64,000 nt of DNA from Nitrospirota bacterium (lineage in GTDB: Bacteria > Nitrospirota > Leptospirillia > Leptospirillales > Leptospirillaceae), in contig JAKAYA010000002.1 of assembly GCA_021826965.1 (NCBI GenBank), positions 53,334 through 117,333 of the forward strand, given 5' to 3'. Under the pieces are notes generated by a model, which worked only from the letters and a program-made list of their open reading frames with translations, was not told the DNA's origin and made no database searches. The translations under genes and the position numbers were made by a program. Shown here one piece after another: positions 6,286-15,814 of this stretch; position 1 is the first letter of the stretch; the number at the start of each line of letters is the position of its first letter.

Positions 6286-8913
6286 ATGATTTTTGACGAT
6301 TTTTCCGACCGGAAGGTGCGGGTTCTGTTTCTGGAAGATGTTCCGGAGGACGTCGAGATCGAGGTCCGGGAGCTTTCCCGGGCCGGCCTGTCTGTGGAGA
6401 CGCTTGTGGTGGCGGAGGAGGCGGATTTCAACAACGCCCTTCATTCCTTTCTGCCCGACGTCATCCTGTCCGACTACACCCTTCCCACCAATTTCAACGG
6501 TCTCAAGGCTCTGGGCATCACCCGACAGGAACTTCCGGACACTCCCTTCATCTTCGTGTCCGGGACGATCGGCGAGGAACGGGCGATCGAAGCGATGCGG
6601 GACGGCGCCACCGACTACATCCTGAAGGAGCACCAGGACCGGCTCGGACTGGCCGTCGTCCAGGCCATCGCCAATGCCCGGAAGAAAAAGCTTCTGAAAA
6701 AGGCGGAAGAAGCCCTCCGGGAAAGCGAATCCCGCTTTTCCGCCTTCATGCAGAACTTTGCTGGCGTCGCCTATATCCGGGAGGCAGACGGCCGTTACCA
6801 GTACGTCAACGACTTCTGGTTCCGGACCTTTTCCAAAAGACCGGAAGAGGTTCTGGGGAAGCACATTTCGGAAATCTGGGAACCGGACATTTGCGAGGGC
6901 CTGTGGGGGAATGACCGGAGGGTCCTGTCGACGGGCCATTCGATCCAGACGGTCGAGGTGACCCGGATGAACGGCGTTACGCGGTATTGGCTCGCCAACC
7001 GGTTTGCGATACCGGGGACGGACGAAGAACCTTCCCGCGTTGCCGGGGTGTCCATCGACATCACCAGCCACCACGAACAGGAGCTGCGCATTGTCCGCAT
7101 CAACCGGAGCCTGAGGCTTCTGAGCGGCATCAATGCGGTCATTGTCCGCATACGGGAACGGGAAGACCTGTATCGGGAATTTTGCCGCCTTTCGATCGAG
7201 GACGGCAATTTTCCGGCCGTCTGGATCGCGGGACTCCATCCTTCGACCGGTATGTGCCGGGCCGTCGCCTGGCAGGCGAAAAATGCGGAGATCCCGAAAA
7301 GCGGGAGCTGGACAGACCGTTTCCTGGAAAAAGATTCCGAGATTGTCAGGACTCTTCGAGAAAAGCGGGACGCCGTCTTTTCCATCCCTCTCGTTTCCGG
7401 GGACCCGATCCTTCCGGAAGAGCCAGGCGTTCACGTGGTGGCCGCTTTTTCCATCCGCTTGGGTGAGTCGGAAAACGGCGCCCTGGTTTTTCATTCCGAC
7501 GACCAGCGCACTTTCGATTCGGCGGAGAGGGAACTTCTCCGGGAACTTGCGGACAATCTGTCCTTCGCCCTGGAAGCGATTGAAAAGCGGGAAAAACTCG
7601 ATTACCTTGCCTACCACGACAACGTGACCGGTCTTGCGAACCGGGCCCTTTTTCTTGACCGGCTCCGTCAGTCCCTGGATTTGCCGGAAGATCTCTCTCC
7701 CCTGACCGCTGTCGTGGTCTTGTCGATCGAACGGATGCAGTTCATATACGACACCCTTGGCAGAGGGGCCGGCGATGAGATGATCGCACTGTATGCTTCC
7801 CGGCTTTCCGGTCTCGTTCTGAATGCCAACCGGGTCGGGCGGATCGGGGACAACCTTTTTGCGATCAGCGCGAATATTTTCCCGTCGGTGGAGGATGTCG
7901 TCCATTTTCTTCAGGACCGCCTGATCCCCAGGCTTTCGGATCCGTTCTCCATTTCCGGCCAGGATGTCCGGGTCCTGACGCGCATGGGGATTTCCCTGAG
8001 CCCGGAGGATGGCCGGGATGCGGAAACGCTTCTGAGCTCCGCGACGACGGCTCTTTCCAACGCCCAGAAGGACGGAGAGACATTCCGGTTTTACACGCGT
8101 GGAATGAATGATCTGGTCCGTGAACGGTTATCCCTGGAATCCCGGCTTCTCAGGGCCCTTCGAAACGGCGAGTTTGTCCTGTATTACCAGCCGAAAGTGC
8201 ATCTTTCGACTGGAACGCTCGAAGGGGTCGAAGCGTTGATTCGCTGGAAGGATCCCGAGTGGGGAATCGTTTTTCCCTCCCGGTTCATTCCGGCGCTGGA
8301 GGAAACGGGATTGATCCTGGAGGTCGGGGAATGGGTGGTCCAAAAAGCCCTGTCCGATCTTTCCGGATGGATCGAACAGGGCCTGCCGGTCCCCCGCGTA
8401 TCCGTGAATGTATCCTCCATTCAGCTCCGTCACCGGGACTTTCTGGAGATGCTCGTCCGGGTGTGGGGGCCCGAAAATCGGTCCGGTCTTCTGGAAATCG
8501 AGATCACGGAAAGTCTGATCCTCGACGACGTGCCGGGAACGATTGCCAAGCTCGAAGAGATCCGTTCCCGGGGGATCACGGTTTCCATCGACGATTTCGG
8601 TACCGGTTATTCGTCTCTGAGCTACCTGGCCAGCCTTCCGGTCAATGCACTCAAGATCGACCAGTCGTTTGTTTCGCAGCTGGGAGATCGTCCCGAAAGC
8701 CTGTCCATCGTGTCGGCGATCATCTCCCTGGCCCACTCCCTGAACCTTTCCGTCGTGGCGGAAGGGGTCGAAAAAGAGACCCAGCTTTCGATGCTGAAAA
8801 ATCTGAAATGCGATGTGGTCCAGGGATTTCTGATCAGCGAAGCGTTGCCGTCGGACAGTTTCGAGGCGTTCCTGCGGTCGGGAAAAACCTTTTTGCCGGC
8901 TCGGTCAGGATGA
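6286..8913 (+). CDS. receiver-PAS-GAF-GGDEF(degenerate)-EAL c-di-GMP phosphodiesterase
   Basis: The 875-residue protein has, in order, a receiver domain (Asp 63 in LSDYTL, Lys 114 in YILKEH), a PAS domain (~residues 140-260), a GAF-like domain (~270-420), a GGDEF domain whose signature has decayed to RIGDN, and an EAL domain. The EAL catalytic set looks complete: VEALIRW, an Asn in SVNVSS, EITES, DDFGTGYSSL, LKID, AEGVE and VQGF. It should therefore hydrolyse c-di-GMP, with the dead GGDEF as a possible GTP sensor. AAAGGAG precedes the ATG. Its 3' end overlaps the convergent thiE gene by nine bases. It is likely the output of the upstream kinase and receiver. Confidence 0.93.
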   Translation: MIFDDFSDRKVRVLFLEDVPEDVEIEVRELSRAGLSVETLVVAEEADFNNALHSFLPDVILSDYTLPTNFNGLKALGITRQELPDTPFIFVSGTIGEERAIEAMRDGATDYILKEHQDRLGLAVVQAIANARKKKLLKKAEEALRESESRFSAFMQNFAGVAYIREADGRYQYVNDFWFRTFSKRPEEVLGKHISEIWEPDICEGLWGNDRRVLSTGHSIQTVEVTRMNGVTRYWLANRFAIPGTDEEPSRVAGVSIDITSHHEQELRIVRINRSLRLLSGINAVIVRIREREDLYREFCRLSIEDGNFPAVWIAGLHPSTGMCRAVAWQAKNAEIPKSGSWTDRFLEKDSEIVRTLREKRDAVFSIPLVSGDPILPEEPGVHVVAAFSIRLGESENGALVFHSDDQRTFDSAERELLRELADNLSFALEAIEKREKLDYLAYHDNVTGLANRALFLDRLRQSLDLPEDLSPLTAVVVLSIERMQFIYDTLGRGAGDEMIALYASRLSGLVLNANRVGRIGDNLFAISANIFPSVEDVVHFLQDRLIPRLSDPFSISGQDVRVLTRMGISLSPEDGRDAETLLSSATTALSNAQKDGETFRFYTRGMNDLVRERLSLESRLLRALRNGEFVLYYQPKVHLSTGTLEGVEALIRWKDPEWGIVFPSRFIPALEETGLILEVGEWVVQKALSDLSGWIEQGLPVPRVSVNVSSIQLRHRDFLEMLVRVWGPENRSGLLEIEITESLILDDVPGTIAKLEEIRSRGITVSIDDFGTGYSSLSYLASLPVNALKIDQSFVSQLGDRPESLSIVSAIISLAHSLNLSVVAEGVEKETQLSMLKNLKCDVVQGFLISEALPSDSFEAFLRSGKTFLPARSG

Positions 8914-9540
8914 CCGGGAACGGGAAAACGCTTCCAGGACGGCAAGCGGATCCCCAGAGGCGGTGATGGCACCCGAGACGGCCAGGGCGTGGCTTCCGGC
9001 CTGGTAGAGTTCTCCGGCCCGGTCCGGGGTGATACCGCCGATGGCGACCAGCGGAAGGGAGGTCAGATGGCCTGTTTCCCGGATGGCTTCGATCCCCCGG
9101 GGCGTGATTCCCGTGTCCTTCGTCGATGAGGGGAAGATCGGTCCCACGCCCAGATAGTCGGGTTTCAGAAGAAGCGCTCGCCGGACCTCGTAAAGATTGT
9201 GGGTCGAGATTCCCAGGTGCAAGGTGTCCGACGGAAAAAGCTTGCGGAACTCCCGGACGGAGGGCAGATCGTCCTGTCCCAGATGGACACCGTCGGCTTC
9301 GGAAAGGAGGGCGATGTCGGGGCGATCATTGATTGTCAGAAGAGTTCCGTGCTGCCTGGTCAGCTCTCTCAAGCGGTCCGCCATCTCGAGAAAGAGAGAG
9401 TCCGTCAACGCTTTTTCCCTGTACTGAAACCATTTCAGGCCCGCCCTGCAGACCCTTTCCACATGGGCGAAAAAGAGTTCGGAAGAAGGGAAGTCCTGCG
9501 TTCCGGCCAGGTACATCAGGGTCGGGAAAGGGAGGTTCAT
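8905..9540 (-). CDS. thiE: thiamine-phosphate synthase
   Basis: ThiE joins hydroxymethylpyrimidine diphosphate to the thiazole phosphate to make thiamine phosphate. The 211-residue length fits, and these motifs are visible: QYREK (substrate phosphate loop), INDRPDIAL, GVHLGQDDLP, GVGPIFPSSTK and VAIGGIT. I chose the ATG at 9540 because a longer in-frame start would overlap accC by 83 bases. No strong ribosome site is visible at either. It closes the accB-accC gene string 58 bases after accC, and its stop overlaps the convergent phosphodiesterase gene. No other thiamine gene or TPP riboswitch is visible nearby. Confidence 0.9.
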   Translation of the reverse strand: MNLPFPTLMYLAGTQDFPSSELFFAHVERVCRAGLKWFQYREKALTDSLFLEMADRLRELTRQHGTLLTINDRPDIALLSEADGVHLGQDDLPSVREFRKLFPSDTLHLGISTHNLYEVRRALLLKPDYLGVGPIFPSSTKDTGITPRGIEAIRETGHLTSLPLVAIGGITPDRAGELYQAGSHALAVSGAITASGDPLAVLEAFSRSRSS

Positions 9541-9598
9541 GCGGAGGCGTCCCGTCCATCGCGAAAGAAGTTGCGTCGGACGGACTTTTTTCGGTCCA

Positions 9599-10966
9599 TC
9601 AGGAGGGGCGTTCCCATGGCCGCCGGGACAGAAAGTGTTCGACGAATCCGGTTGAGTAGGTTCCTTTCCGGAATGCTTCATCCTGCATCAGGGCGATGTG
9701 GAAGGGGATCGTCGTGCGAATCCCCTCGATCTCGAATTCGGCCAGAGCTCTCGCCATGCGGTCGAGAGCTTCTTCCCGTGTCCGCCCGTTCACGATCAGC
9801 TTCGCGATCAGGCTGTCGTACTGCGGAGGGATGGTGGCGCCTTCGAAAAAGGCCGTATCGATCCGGACGCCGGGTCCTCCCGGGACAAGAAACCGATCCA
9901 GATGCCCGGGGGAGGGGGCGAACGTCCAGGGATCTTCGGCGTTGATCCGGCACTCGATCGCATGTCCGGCGGATTTTCCGGGAGGATCGACCGGAAGACC
10001 TGCGGCGATCCGGATCTGGGCCTTGACAAGATCGTACTGGAACAGCGTCTCTGTGACAGGGTGTTCGACCTGGATACGGGTGTTCATTTCGATGAAAAAG
10101 AAGTTTTTGCGGTCGTCGACCAAAAATTCGACCGTTCCTGCGTTGACGTATCCTGCCGCGCGTGCCGCCCGGACCGCCGCGTCCGACATTTCCTGACGAA
10201 GTCTGGATGACAGGACGGGCGAGGGGGACTCTTCGACAAGTTTCTGGTGGCGCCTCTGAATCGAACAGTCTCTCTCTCCCAGGGCATAGACGCGTCCCTC
10301 GGTATCTGCCAGGATCTGGATCTCCACGTGGCGGGGATTCTGAAAGTACTTTTCGATGTAGACTTCCTTCGAGCCAAACGCCTGGAAGGCTTCCGTCTGG
10401 GCGGCGTGGAGGGCGTTGTCGAACTCGCTTTCCTGATGGACAATCCGCATTCCCCGGCCCCCCCCTCCGGCAGAAGCCTTGATAATCAGGGGATAGCCGA
10501 TTTCCCGGGACAGGGTCATTGCCTCCTCTTCGGAAACAATCGCTCCCTCGCTCCCCGGTACAACGGGAACGCCGGTTTCCTTCATCAGGGATTTTGCTCT
10601 GGCCTTGTCGCCCATGAGTGAAATACTGTCCGGGGAGGGACCGATGAAGACGACCCCGGCCGACTGGCAAATTTCTGCAAAGTGGGCATTTTCCGAAAGA
10701 AATCCGTATCCGGGATGGATCGCCTCCGCCTGGGTGATTTCGGCCGCGCTGATGATATTGGGAATGTTCCGGTAGCTCAGGTTGGTTTCCGGAGGGCCGA
10801 CACAGACGGCTTCGTCAGCCATGCGAACATGGAGAGACTCCCGATCCGCGGTCGAATAAATGGCGACAGTCCGCACCCCCATCTCCCGGCAGGCCCGGAT
10901 GATCCGGAGGGCAATCTCTCCCCGGTTTGCGACCAGAACTTTTTTGAATGGAGGCGTGTTTTTCAC
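9599..10966 (-). CDS. accC: biotin carboxylase subunit of acetyl-CoA carboxylase
   Basis: AccC uses ATP to carboxylate the biotin on AccB, the first step of fatty acid synthesis. The 455 residues match the usual length. Visible motifs are [19 protein letters not shown] at the N-terminus, [10 protein letters not shown], the ATP-grasp glycine loop [12 protein letters not shown], the [16 protein letters not shown] active-site segment and ECRINAEDP. The start is a GTG five bases after the accB stop, so the two are translated as a pair. Order aroQ-efp-accB-accC is common in bacteria. Confidence 0.97.
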   Translation of the reverse strand: MKNTPPFKKVLVANRGEIALRIIRACREMGVRTVAIYSTADRESLHVRMADEAVCVGPPETNLSYRNIPNIISAAEITQAEAIHPGYGFLSENAHFAEICQSAGVVFIGPSPDSISLMGDKARAKSLMKETGVPVVPGSEGAIVSEEEAMTLSREIGYPLIIKASAGGGGRGMRIVHQESEFDNALHAAQTEAFQAFGSKEVYIEKYFQNPRHVEIQILADTEGRVYALGERDCSIQRRHQKLVEESPSPVLSSRLRQEMSDAAVRAARAAGYVNAGTVEFLVDDRKNFFFIEMNTRIQVEHPVTETLFQYDLVKAQIRIAAGLPVDPPGKSAGHAIECRINAEDPWTFAPSPGHLDRFLVPGGPGVRIDTAFFEGATIPPQYDSLIAKLIVNGRTREEALDRMARALAEFEIEGIRTTIPFHIALMQDEAFRKGTYSTGFVEHFLSRRPWERPS

Positions 10967-10971
10967 GGGGT

Positions 10972-11439
10972 TCAGGCTTCCGGACCGATTTCGATCTCGA
11001 TCAGCGGCATACCGTATTCGACGGACTGGCCGTTTTCCATAAAGATGGCCTTGACTGTGCCGTCAAACTCCGACTCGATTTCGTTCATGAGTTTCATGGC
11101 TTCGATGATGCAAAGGATCTGGCCTTTTTGTACGACAGAGCCGATTTCAACATAAGCTGCCGCTTCGGGAGAAGGAGAACGGTAAAATGTTCCCACGATC
11201 GGGGCCGTGATCGTTCGGGTGTTCGCTCTTGGCGTCGGTGCCGACTGCAGAGGAACGTTTGTTGCCGAATCCGGAACCTCTCCTCCCATCGAACGTATTG
11301 AAGGAAGGCGCAGGGTATCGCCAACCGAAAGAGGGGACTTCTGAATCTTGATGCGGACGCCTTCCTGTTCCAGCTCGAATAGGGTGACATTGGTGGATTG
11401 CAAGAGATTCAGAAGAGCCCTGATTTCCTCGTTTGTCAC
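10972..11439 (-). CDS. accB: biotin carboxyl carrier protein of acetyl-CoA carboxylase
   Basis: This 155-residue protein carries the C-terminal biotinyl domain with [12 protein letters not shown], where the Lys is biotinylated by biotin ligase. The middle is the usual low-complexity linker (SAPTPRANT region), and the N-terminal helix is typical of BCCP. I use a GTG start at 11439 because GGAGG lies eight bases upstream. It lies between efp and accC. A biotin synthesis operon is also in this window (22.4-25.5 kb), though not linked. Confidence 0.96.
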   Translation of the reverse strand: MTNEEIRALLNLLQSTNVTLFELEQEGVRIKIQKSPLSVGDTLRLPSIRSMGGEVPDSATNVPLQSAPTPRANTRTITAPIVGTFYRSPSPEAAAYVEIGSVVQKGQILCIIEAMKLMNEIESEFDGTVKAIFMENGQSVEYGMPLIEIEIGPEA

Positions 11440-11485
11440 CGGACAGACCTCCGATCCTGTCTGAGTTCAAGACGGAAGGAAACCG

Positions 11486-12061
11486 TCATGAGGAGGCCTT
11501 CACGCGTTCGATATAGTCTCCCGTTCGGGTGTCGACCTTGATGATGTCTCCTTCCTGAAGATGGAACGGAACCTTGACGATCGCTCCGGTCTCAAGCTTT
11601 GCCGGCTTGGAGCCTCCGGAGGCCATGTCTCCCTTTCGGGCCGGGTCTGTTTCGGCGATCTGGAGTTCCACGAAGAGCGGAAGGTCTACTGCGATAGCTT
11701 TTCCCTTGTAGTAAAGAATATTGGCGACCATTTGTTCCTTCAGGTAAAGGATCCTGTCGCCCAGCTCGGCTTTTGACAAGGAGAGCTGCTCGTAGTTTTC
11801 CGTATCCATGAAGACGTAGTCGGAACCTTCGGCATAGAGGTATTGCATGTTCTTTTCTTCGATGTCCGGTTCGTCGAACTTCTCGCCGGAACGGAAGGTC
11901 CGGTCGATGACGTTGCCGTTCTTGAGGCTCTTGAGGCGTGTCCGGACAAAGGCTCCCCCCTTGCCCGGCTTGACGTGCTGGAACTCGACGATGATGTACG
12001 GTTCTCCGTCCATCTCCAGCCGGGCTCCGTTTCTGAATTCGTTTGTGACGAGGACTCCCAT
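11486..12061 (-). CDS. efp: elongation factor P
   Basis: EF-P rescues ribosomes stalled at proline runs. The 191-residue length and the three-domain OB-type sequence fit. The tip loop reads HVKPGKGGAF with Lys at position 34, the residue modified by EpmA-type enzymes in many bacteria; the modification route here is unknown. The C-terminus has the conserved DTRTGDYIERV. AGGAG lies five bases before the ATG. It is 56 bases after aroQ and 46 before accB, in the usual neighbourhood. Confidence 0.97.
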   Translation of the reverse strand: MGVLVTNEFRNGARLEMDGEPYIIVEFQHVKPGKGGAFVRTRLKSLKNGNVIDRTFRSGEKFDEPDIEEKNMQYLYAEGSDYVFMDTENYEQLSLSKAELGDRILYLKEQMVANILYYKGKAIAVDLPLFVELQIAETDPARKGDMASGGSKPAKLETGAIVKVPFHLQEGDIIKVDTRTGDYIERVKASS

Positions 12062-12117
12062 TCATGCTCCTGTGATGAAATTTTTTCGTCCGTCCAGACG
12101 ATCCGGCAGGGGGACGG

Positions 12118-12579
12118 TCAGACGGACTCTTCTTGTTTTTTCCGAATGGTTTCTGTCAGGCCTCGCAAGGCCAGCTGATACCCGAAAGTGCCAAATCCGA
12201 CCAGGACCCCTGACGACACATCGCTGAGGAAACTTTCGTGCCGGTAGGGTTCCCGCGCGTATGTGTTGGATATATGCACTTCCACGAAAGGTTTTCCGGC
12301 GGACAGGAGAGCATCCCGCAAGGCGATGCTGGTGTGAGTCAAGGCGCCCGGGTTTACGAGAAAACCGTCCACCCCCTTGTCGGTTGCCAGGTGGATGCGG
12401 TCGATCAGGGCCCCTTCATGATTGCTCTGAAAAAAATCAACTTCGACGGAGAGTTCCGCCGCGAGGGTTCGTATGCCATTTTCGATCTTTTCGAGTGTGA
12501 CCTGGCCATATACGGAAGGCTCCCTTTTTCCAAGGCGATTCAGGTTGGGGCCGTTCAGAACCAGAATCCGGGCGATCAT
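12118..12579 (-). CDS. aroQ: type II 3-dehydroquinate dehydratase
   Basis: AroQ converts 3-dehydroquinate to 3-dehydroshikimate in the shikimate pathway. The 153-residue length is typical. Motifs: LVLNGPNLNRLGKREP at the N-terminus, FFQSNHEG, NPGALTHTSIALRDAL and EVHISN, with the His of the dodecameric enzyme's active site present. Its ATG overlaps the stop of the TPR gene upstream (ATGA), so the two are co-translated. Confidence 0.97.
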   Translation of the reverse strand: MIARILVLNGPNLNRLGKREPSVYGQVTLEKIENGIRTLAAELSVEVDFFQSNHEGALIDRIHLATDKGVDGFLVNPGALTHTSIALRDALLSAGKPFVEVHISNTYAREPYRHESFLSDVSSGVLVGFGTFGYQLALRGLTETIRKKQEESV

Positions 12580-14003
12580 CGGGATGTTCCGTTACCCGGG
12601 GAAAGACCCGTCTCCTGACGGATGACCAGACGACAGCGCCCGATGTTTGCATGGGCGTTAAGCCAAAGGAACAAACCGCCTTTACCGGGTCTGTTGAGAA
12701 AATACAGAATGCTGTTCTCCAGCCATACAAATCCGTCGATCGGCGTTCCCTGGCCAAGTGCAAAGGCGAGGTCTTCAAGCTGGCGAAGAAGTTCGATACC
12801 TTCAGCCGCGAGAACGTCGCTGTTTTCTTCTCCGGATTGTCCGGTCAGCGCAAGACCGTTTTCCGATGCAACGATGACGCCGATCAGATCGCGGTGAAGA
12901 CGTTCTTTCAGAAGTGCGATCAACCTGTCATCCTCGATGGAGGGGAGGGGCTGCGGGGTCTTGAGATCCGGAGAGACCGCCGGAGACTTTTGGGTGACCG
13001 GCTCTTCTCTTTCCGGGATTTCCGGTTTCTGTTCAATCGGGGAGACGGGCAGCGGCGTCTGTTCAGGAGAGAGTGGAGAGTCCTGACCGAACGGTTTTTC
13101 CAGGATCGCTCCGCTCTCTTTCTCGCTGGCCGGAATGTCTTCCGGTGCGAGCGGAAGATGTTTCCGGGCGGATTCCCGCTTGCGGAGAAGGCGGGGGTCT
13201 TCCGGATTTTCCGCTAGAAGGGAATCATAAATCTTCTCCGCTTGAGGAAACCGCTTTTGGGACATGAAGAGGTCCCCCATGGTTTCCGTCCGGGGAATCA
13301 TCCGCAAGAGTTCGTCGTCGTCTGGAAGTTCCTCATTCTCTAACGGTTCCGTAGGGGGTTCCGCAGGAACGTCTTCGGTCATCCCTTCTCCTTCACTCGG
13401 TTCGGAGCCGAAGGTCTCGATCACGGGGTCGGGAGAGTCCGACACGGTTTCGGCGGTCGGTTCAGGTTCCAGATCCAGGATGGGCTCTTCGGAATCCACA
13501 ATCGGCTCGTCCGTTATGGCGATCGGTTCCTGCGTCCCGTCAGGAGGCAACGGAGGTTCAGGGGACGTTCCTGTGGGCGGTTCGACGGAAGCAGGGCCGG
13601 ACGAAGCGTCCTTGAGCCGGTTTTCCAGGTCGAGGAGATCCGGATCCCCTGGAGAAAGGGAAAGAGCCATTTTCAGAGCGTCGAATGCTTTTTCCCGGTC
13701 GCCTTTCCGAAAATAGATGTCCGCCAGGTTTTTTTGGGCGACAAGATTGTCGGGAATGGTTCGTGTCACAAATTCGAAATTCCGGAGGGCATCATCGAGA
13801 AGCCCCTGTGATTTCTGGACCTGTCCAAGGGTGATGCGGGCCGCCAGGTAATACGGGTAGTACTCGACGCCCTTGTTCAGGAGAGGGAGGGCTTTCTCGA
13901 CAGCTCCGGATTCGAGATAGGCCTCCGCGAGCTGGAGGAAGGAACGGCTTTTTGGATTGCCCTCTAGACGCTCCTCGAGAGCCACAATTTCTTCTGGTGT
14001 CAT
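12576..14003 (-). CDS. TPR-repeat protein with a roadblock/LC7-like C-terminus
   Basis: The N-terminal ~130 residues form three to four TPR helical pairs (for example SFLQLAEAYLESGAVEKALPL and LGQVQKSQGLLDDALRNFE). An acidic, proline-rich linker of about 110 residues follows, then another TPR-like pair near 240. The last ~110 residues, beginning DRLIALLKERLHRDLIGVIVASENGLAL, resemble a roadblock/LC7 regulatory domain. No signal peptide, so cytoplasmic. It is probably an assembly or signalling scaffold. It starts the aroQ-efp-acc string downstream of its own promoter. Confidence 0.8.
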   Translation of the reverse strand: MTPEEIVALEERLEGNPKSRSFLQLAEAYLESGAVEKALPLLNKGVEYYPYYLAARITLGQVQKSQGLLDDALRNFEFVTRTIPDNLVAQKNLADIYFRKGDREKAFDALKMALSLSPGDPDLLDLENRLKDASSGPASVEPPTGTSPEPPLPPDGTQEPIAITDEPIVDSEEPILDLEPEPTAETVSDSPDPVIETFGSEPSEGEGMTEDVPAEPPTEPLENEELPDDDELLRMIPRTETMGDLFMSQKRFPQAEKIYDSLLAENPEDPRLLRKRESARKHLPLAPEDIPASEKESGAILEKPFGQDSPLSPEQTPLPVSPIEQKPEIPEREEPVTQKSPAVSPDLKTPQPLPSIEDDRLIALLKERLHRDLIGVIVASENGLALTGQSGEENSDVLAAEGIELLRQLEDLAFALGQGTPIDGFVWLENSILYFLNRPGKGGLFLWLNAHANIGRCRLVIRQETGLSPGNGTSR

Positions 14004-14092
14004 CGGGTTCCCGGGGATGGATTCCGGAGACGGTCGAAAGACGCCCTTCCGGGCACAACCGTCCAGCCAAGATCAGATGCGGAAACGACCGT

Positions 14093-14121
14093 ATCCTAAC
14101 AAGTGGGGGCGCAATTTGCAA
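14093..14121 (-). promoter_or_regulatory. sigma-70-type promoter for the TPR-aroQ-efp-acc string
   Basis: On the minus strand, TTGCAA (14116-14121) and TAGGAT (14093-14098) are 17 bases apart, about 90 bases before the TPR gene start. This suggests a transcription unit separate from the coaBC cluster that ends at 14182. Confidence 0.5.
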
Positions 14122-14181
14122 GAATGCACCGGCTCGGGGGATGCTTGCCCGAAGGATGTTCATCCCGTTGAGACGCGCCGG

Positions 14182-15399
14182 CTATCGAACGGTCCCGGAA
14201 AAAGGGCGAGAGGGAAATCGCCAGACTTTTTCGACCTCGTCGAGGATCTTGTCCGCAAGGACCTTTTTCGGATGTTTTCCCGTCAAAAGACAGGAACCGT
14301 CCGGACGTATTACCGTGATCTCGTTTTCGTCGGAAGAAAAACCGATGCCCGGCTGGCTGATGTCATTGGCCAGAAGCATGTCCGCTCCCTTTTTCCGGAG
14401 TTTGTCGAGCAGCTTCTTATGATCCAGATCCGATTCGGCGGCAAAACCCACGAGGAACTGTCCTGGTGTCTTCAATCCGGAAAGGCTCGCCAGAATGTCG
14501 GCGTTTTCTTCCAGGGTGAGTGTCCAGGAATTTCCGTCCTTCTTTCTTTTTTTGCTGTGAGGACGGTCAAGCCGATAGTCGGAAACGGCAGCTGCCATGA
14601 AACAGATATCGTGTTCCGGAAATGCCCGGTTCATGGAAATGGCAAGATCTTCAGCCGTGACAATGTGTTTCAGTTCTACGCCGGGGGGCGGGTGCAAGGA
14701 TGTCGGCCCCGAAACGAGAGTGACGTGAGCCCCCCTCTGTGCGCAGGCCTCCGCCAGTGCATAACCCATTTTTCCCGAAGAGCGATTGCCGATGAATCGA
14801 ACCGGGTCTATCGGTTCGAAGGTGGGGCCTGCGGAAACAAGCACCCGAATCCCCGCCCATCGTCCGGTCCGGGACAGGCAGGTCGCCAGAGCGTTTCGAA
14901 TCGCTTCCGCCGAGGCGAGGCGGCCGAGGCCTTCCTTGCCGGAAGCGAGGGGCCCGTTTTCCGGGAGGATCTCATAGACTCCCCGCACCGCCAGGATCTT
15001 TCGATGTTCCTGGATGGCCGGATGAAGATACATGTGTTCTTCCATGGCCGGAGCGACGAGGACGGGACAGGTTGAGGCCAGACAGAGGGTCGAGAGAAGA
15101 TCGTCCGCCAGTCCGAGGGACATTTTCGCCAAAAAATTTGCCGAGGCGGGAGCGACGAGAATGCCGTCGCACTCCTGGGCCAGATCGATATGCCGGACGG
15201 AACAGGAGGGATCAAACAGGTCGGAATAAACAGGATGGCCGGTAAAAACTTCTGCGGTCAGAGTGGGAAGAAAACGCAACGCGTTTTTCGTCGCCACCAC
15301 CTGGATGTCGTGGCCATCCTGTCGGAGGAGTCGTATGAGTTCGAGGGATTTGTAGGCCGCGATACTTCCGGTAACACCCAGAAGGATCCGTTTGGACAT
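14182..15399 (-). CDS. coaBC: bifunctional phosphopantothenoylcysteine decarboxylase/synthetase
   Basis: CoaBC makes 4'-phosphopantetheine for coenzyme A: the C-terminal CoaB half couples cysteine and the N-terminal flavoprotein CoaC half decarboxylates. Visible are LLGVTGSIAAYKSLELIR, the decarboxylase APAMEEHM segment, then for CoaB SAGPTFEPIDPVRFIGNRSSG and the KKGADMLLANDI region. I chose the start at 15399 because the longer frame overlaps rpoZ. About 405 residues, the usual size. It follows rpoZ by seven bases in the conserved gmk-rpoZ-coaBC order. Confidence 0.96.
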   Translation of the reverse strand: MSKRILLGVTGSIAAYKSLELIRLLRQDGHDIQVVATKNALRFLPTLTAEVFTGHPVYSDLFDPSCSVRHIDLAQECDGILVAPASANFLAKMSLGLADDLLSTLCLASTCPVLVAPAMEEHMYLHPAIQEHRKILAVRGVYEILPENGPLASGKEGLGRLASAEAIRNALATCLSRTGRWAGIRVLVSAGPTFEPIDPVRFIGNRSSGKMGYALAEACAQRGAHVTLVSGPTSLHPPPGVELKHIVTAEDLAISMNRAFPEHDICFMAAAVSDYRLDRPHSKKRKKDGNSWTLTLEENADILASLSGLKTPGQFLVGFAAESDLDHKKLLDKLRKKGADMLLANDISQPGIGFSSDENEITVIRPDGSCLLTGKHPKKVLADKILDEVEKVWRFPSRPFSGTVR

Positions 15400-15406
15400 G
15401 GGCTGG

Positions 15407-15814
15407 TCAGTCCTCGACGTCAGTGTCCTCGGTGTCGTGCTCGCCATCCACCGGCTGGGCGGAACCTTCCTCCGGATGGTGGTAGGTCATGACTTCCGCA
15501 TGGATAGCGTCCGAGGTCTCCAGTGCATATCCCCGGGAATAGGAAAAACGCTCCTCGGACCGGACCCGTTCGCGAAGTTTTTCTCTTCGGTTGGCCTCCA
15601 CCCGGATTGCATCCTCGCCTGTCAAAATGGGGATTTTTTTTTCCAGGATTTCCTGAAGAGCGGTCGTCGTTTCTTTCAGGTATCGTTTGTCGACCTTGAC
15701 GGGAGAACCTTCCATCAACTGCCGGGCTCTTTTCGCGGCAGTGATGACCAGGCGGTAACGGCTGTCGATGATGTCCGGGGTAACTTCAATGGGGCGAGTG
15801 ACGAGATCGTTCAT
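15407..15814 (-). CDS. rpoZ: RNA polymerase omega subunit
   Basis: Omega helps assemble and stabilise core RNA polymerase. The 135-residue protein has the family signature near the start (SRYRLVITAAKRARQL) followed by a KETTTALQEI helix. It is longer than the ~90-residue E. coli protein by an acidic tail (DGEHDTEDTDVED). Its ATG overlaps the gmk stop (ATGA), matching the conserved gmk-rpoZ pair. Confidence 0.93.
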   Translation of the reverse strand: MNDLVTRPIEVTPDIIDSRYRLVITAAKRARQLMEGSPVKVDKRYLKETTTALQEILEKKIPILTGEDAIRVEANRREKLRERVRSEERFSYSRGYALETSDAIHAEVMTYHHPEEGSAQPVDGEHDTEDTDVED

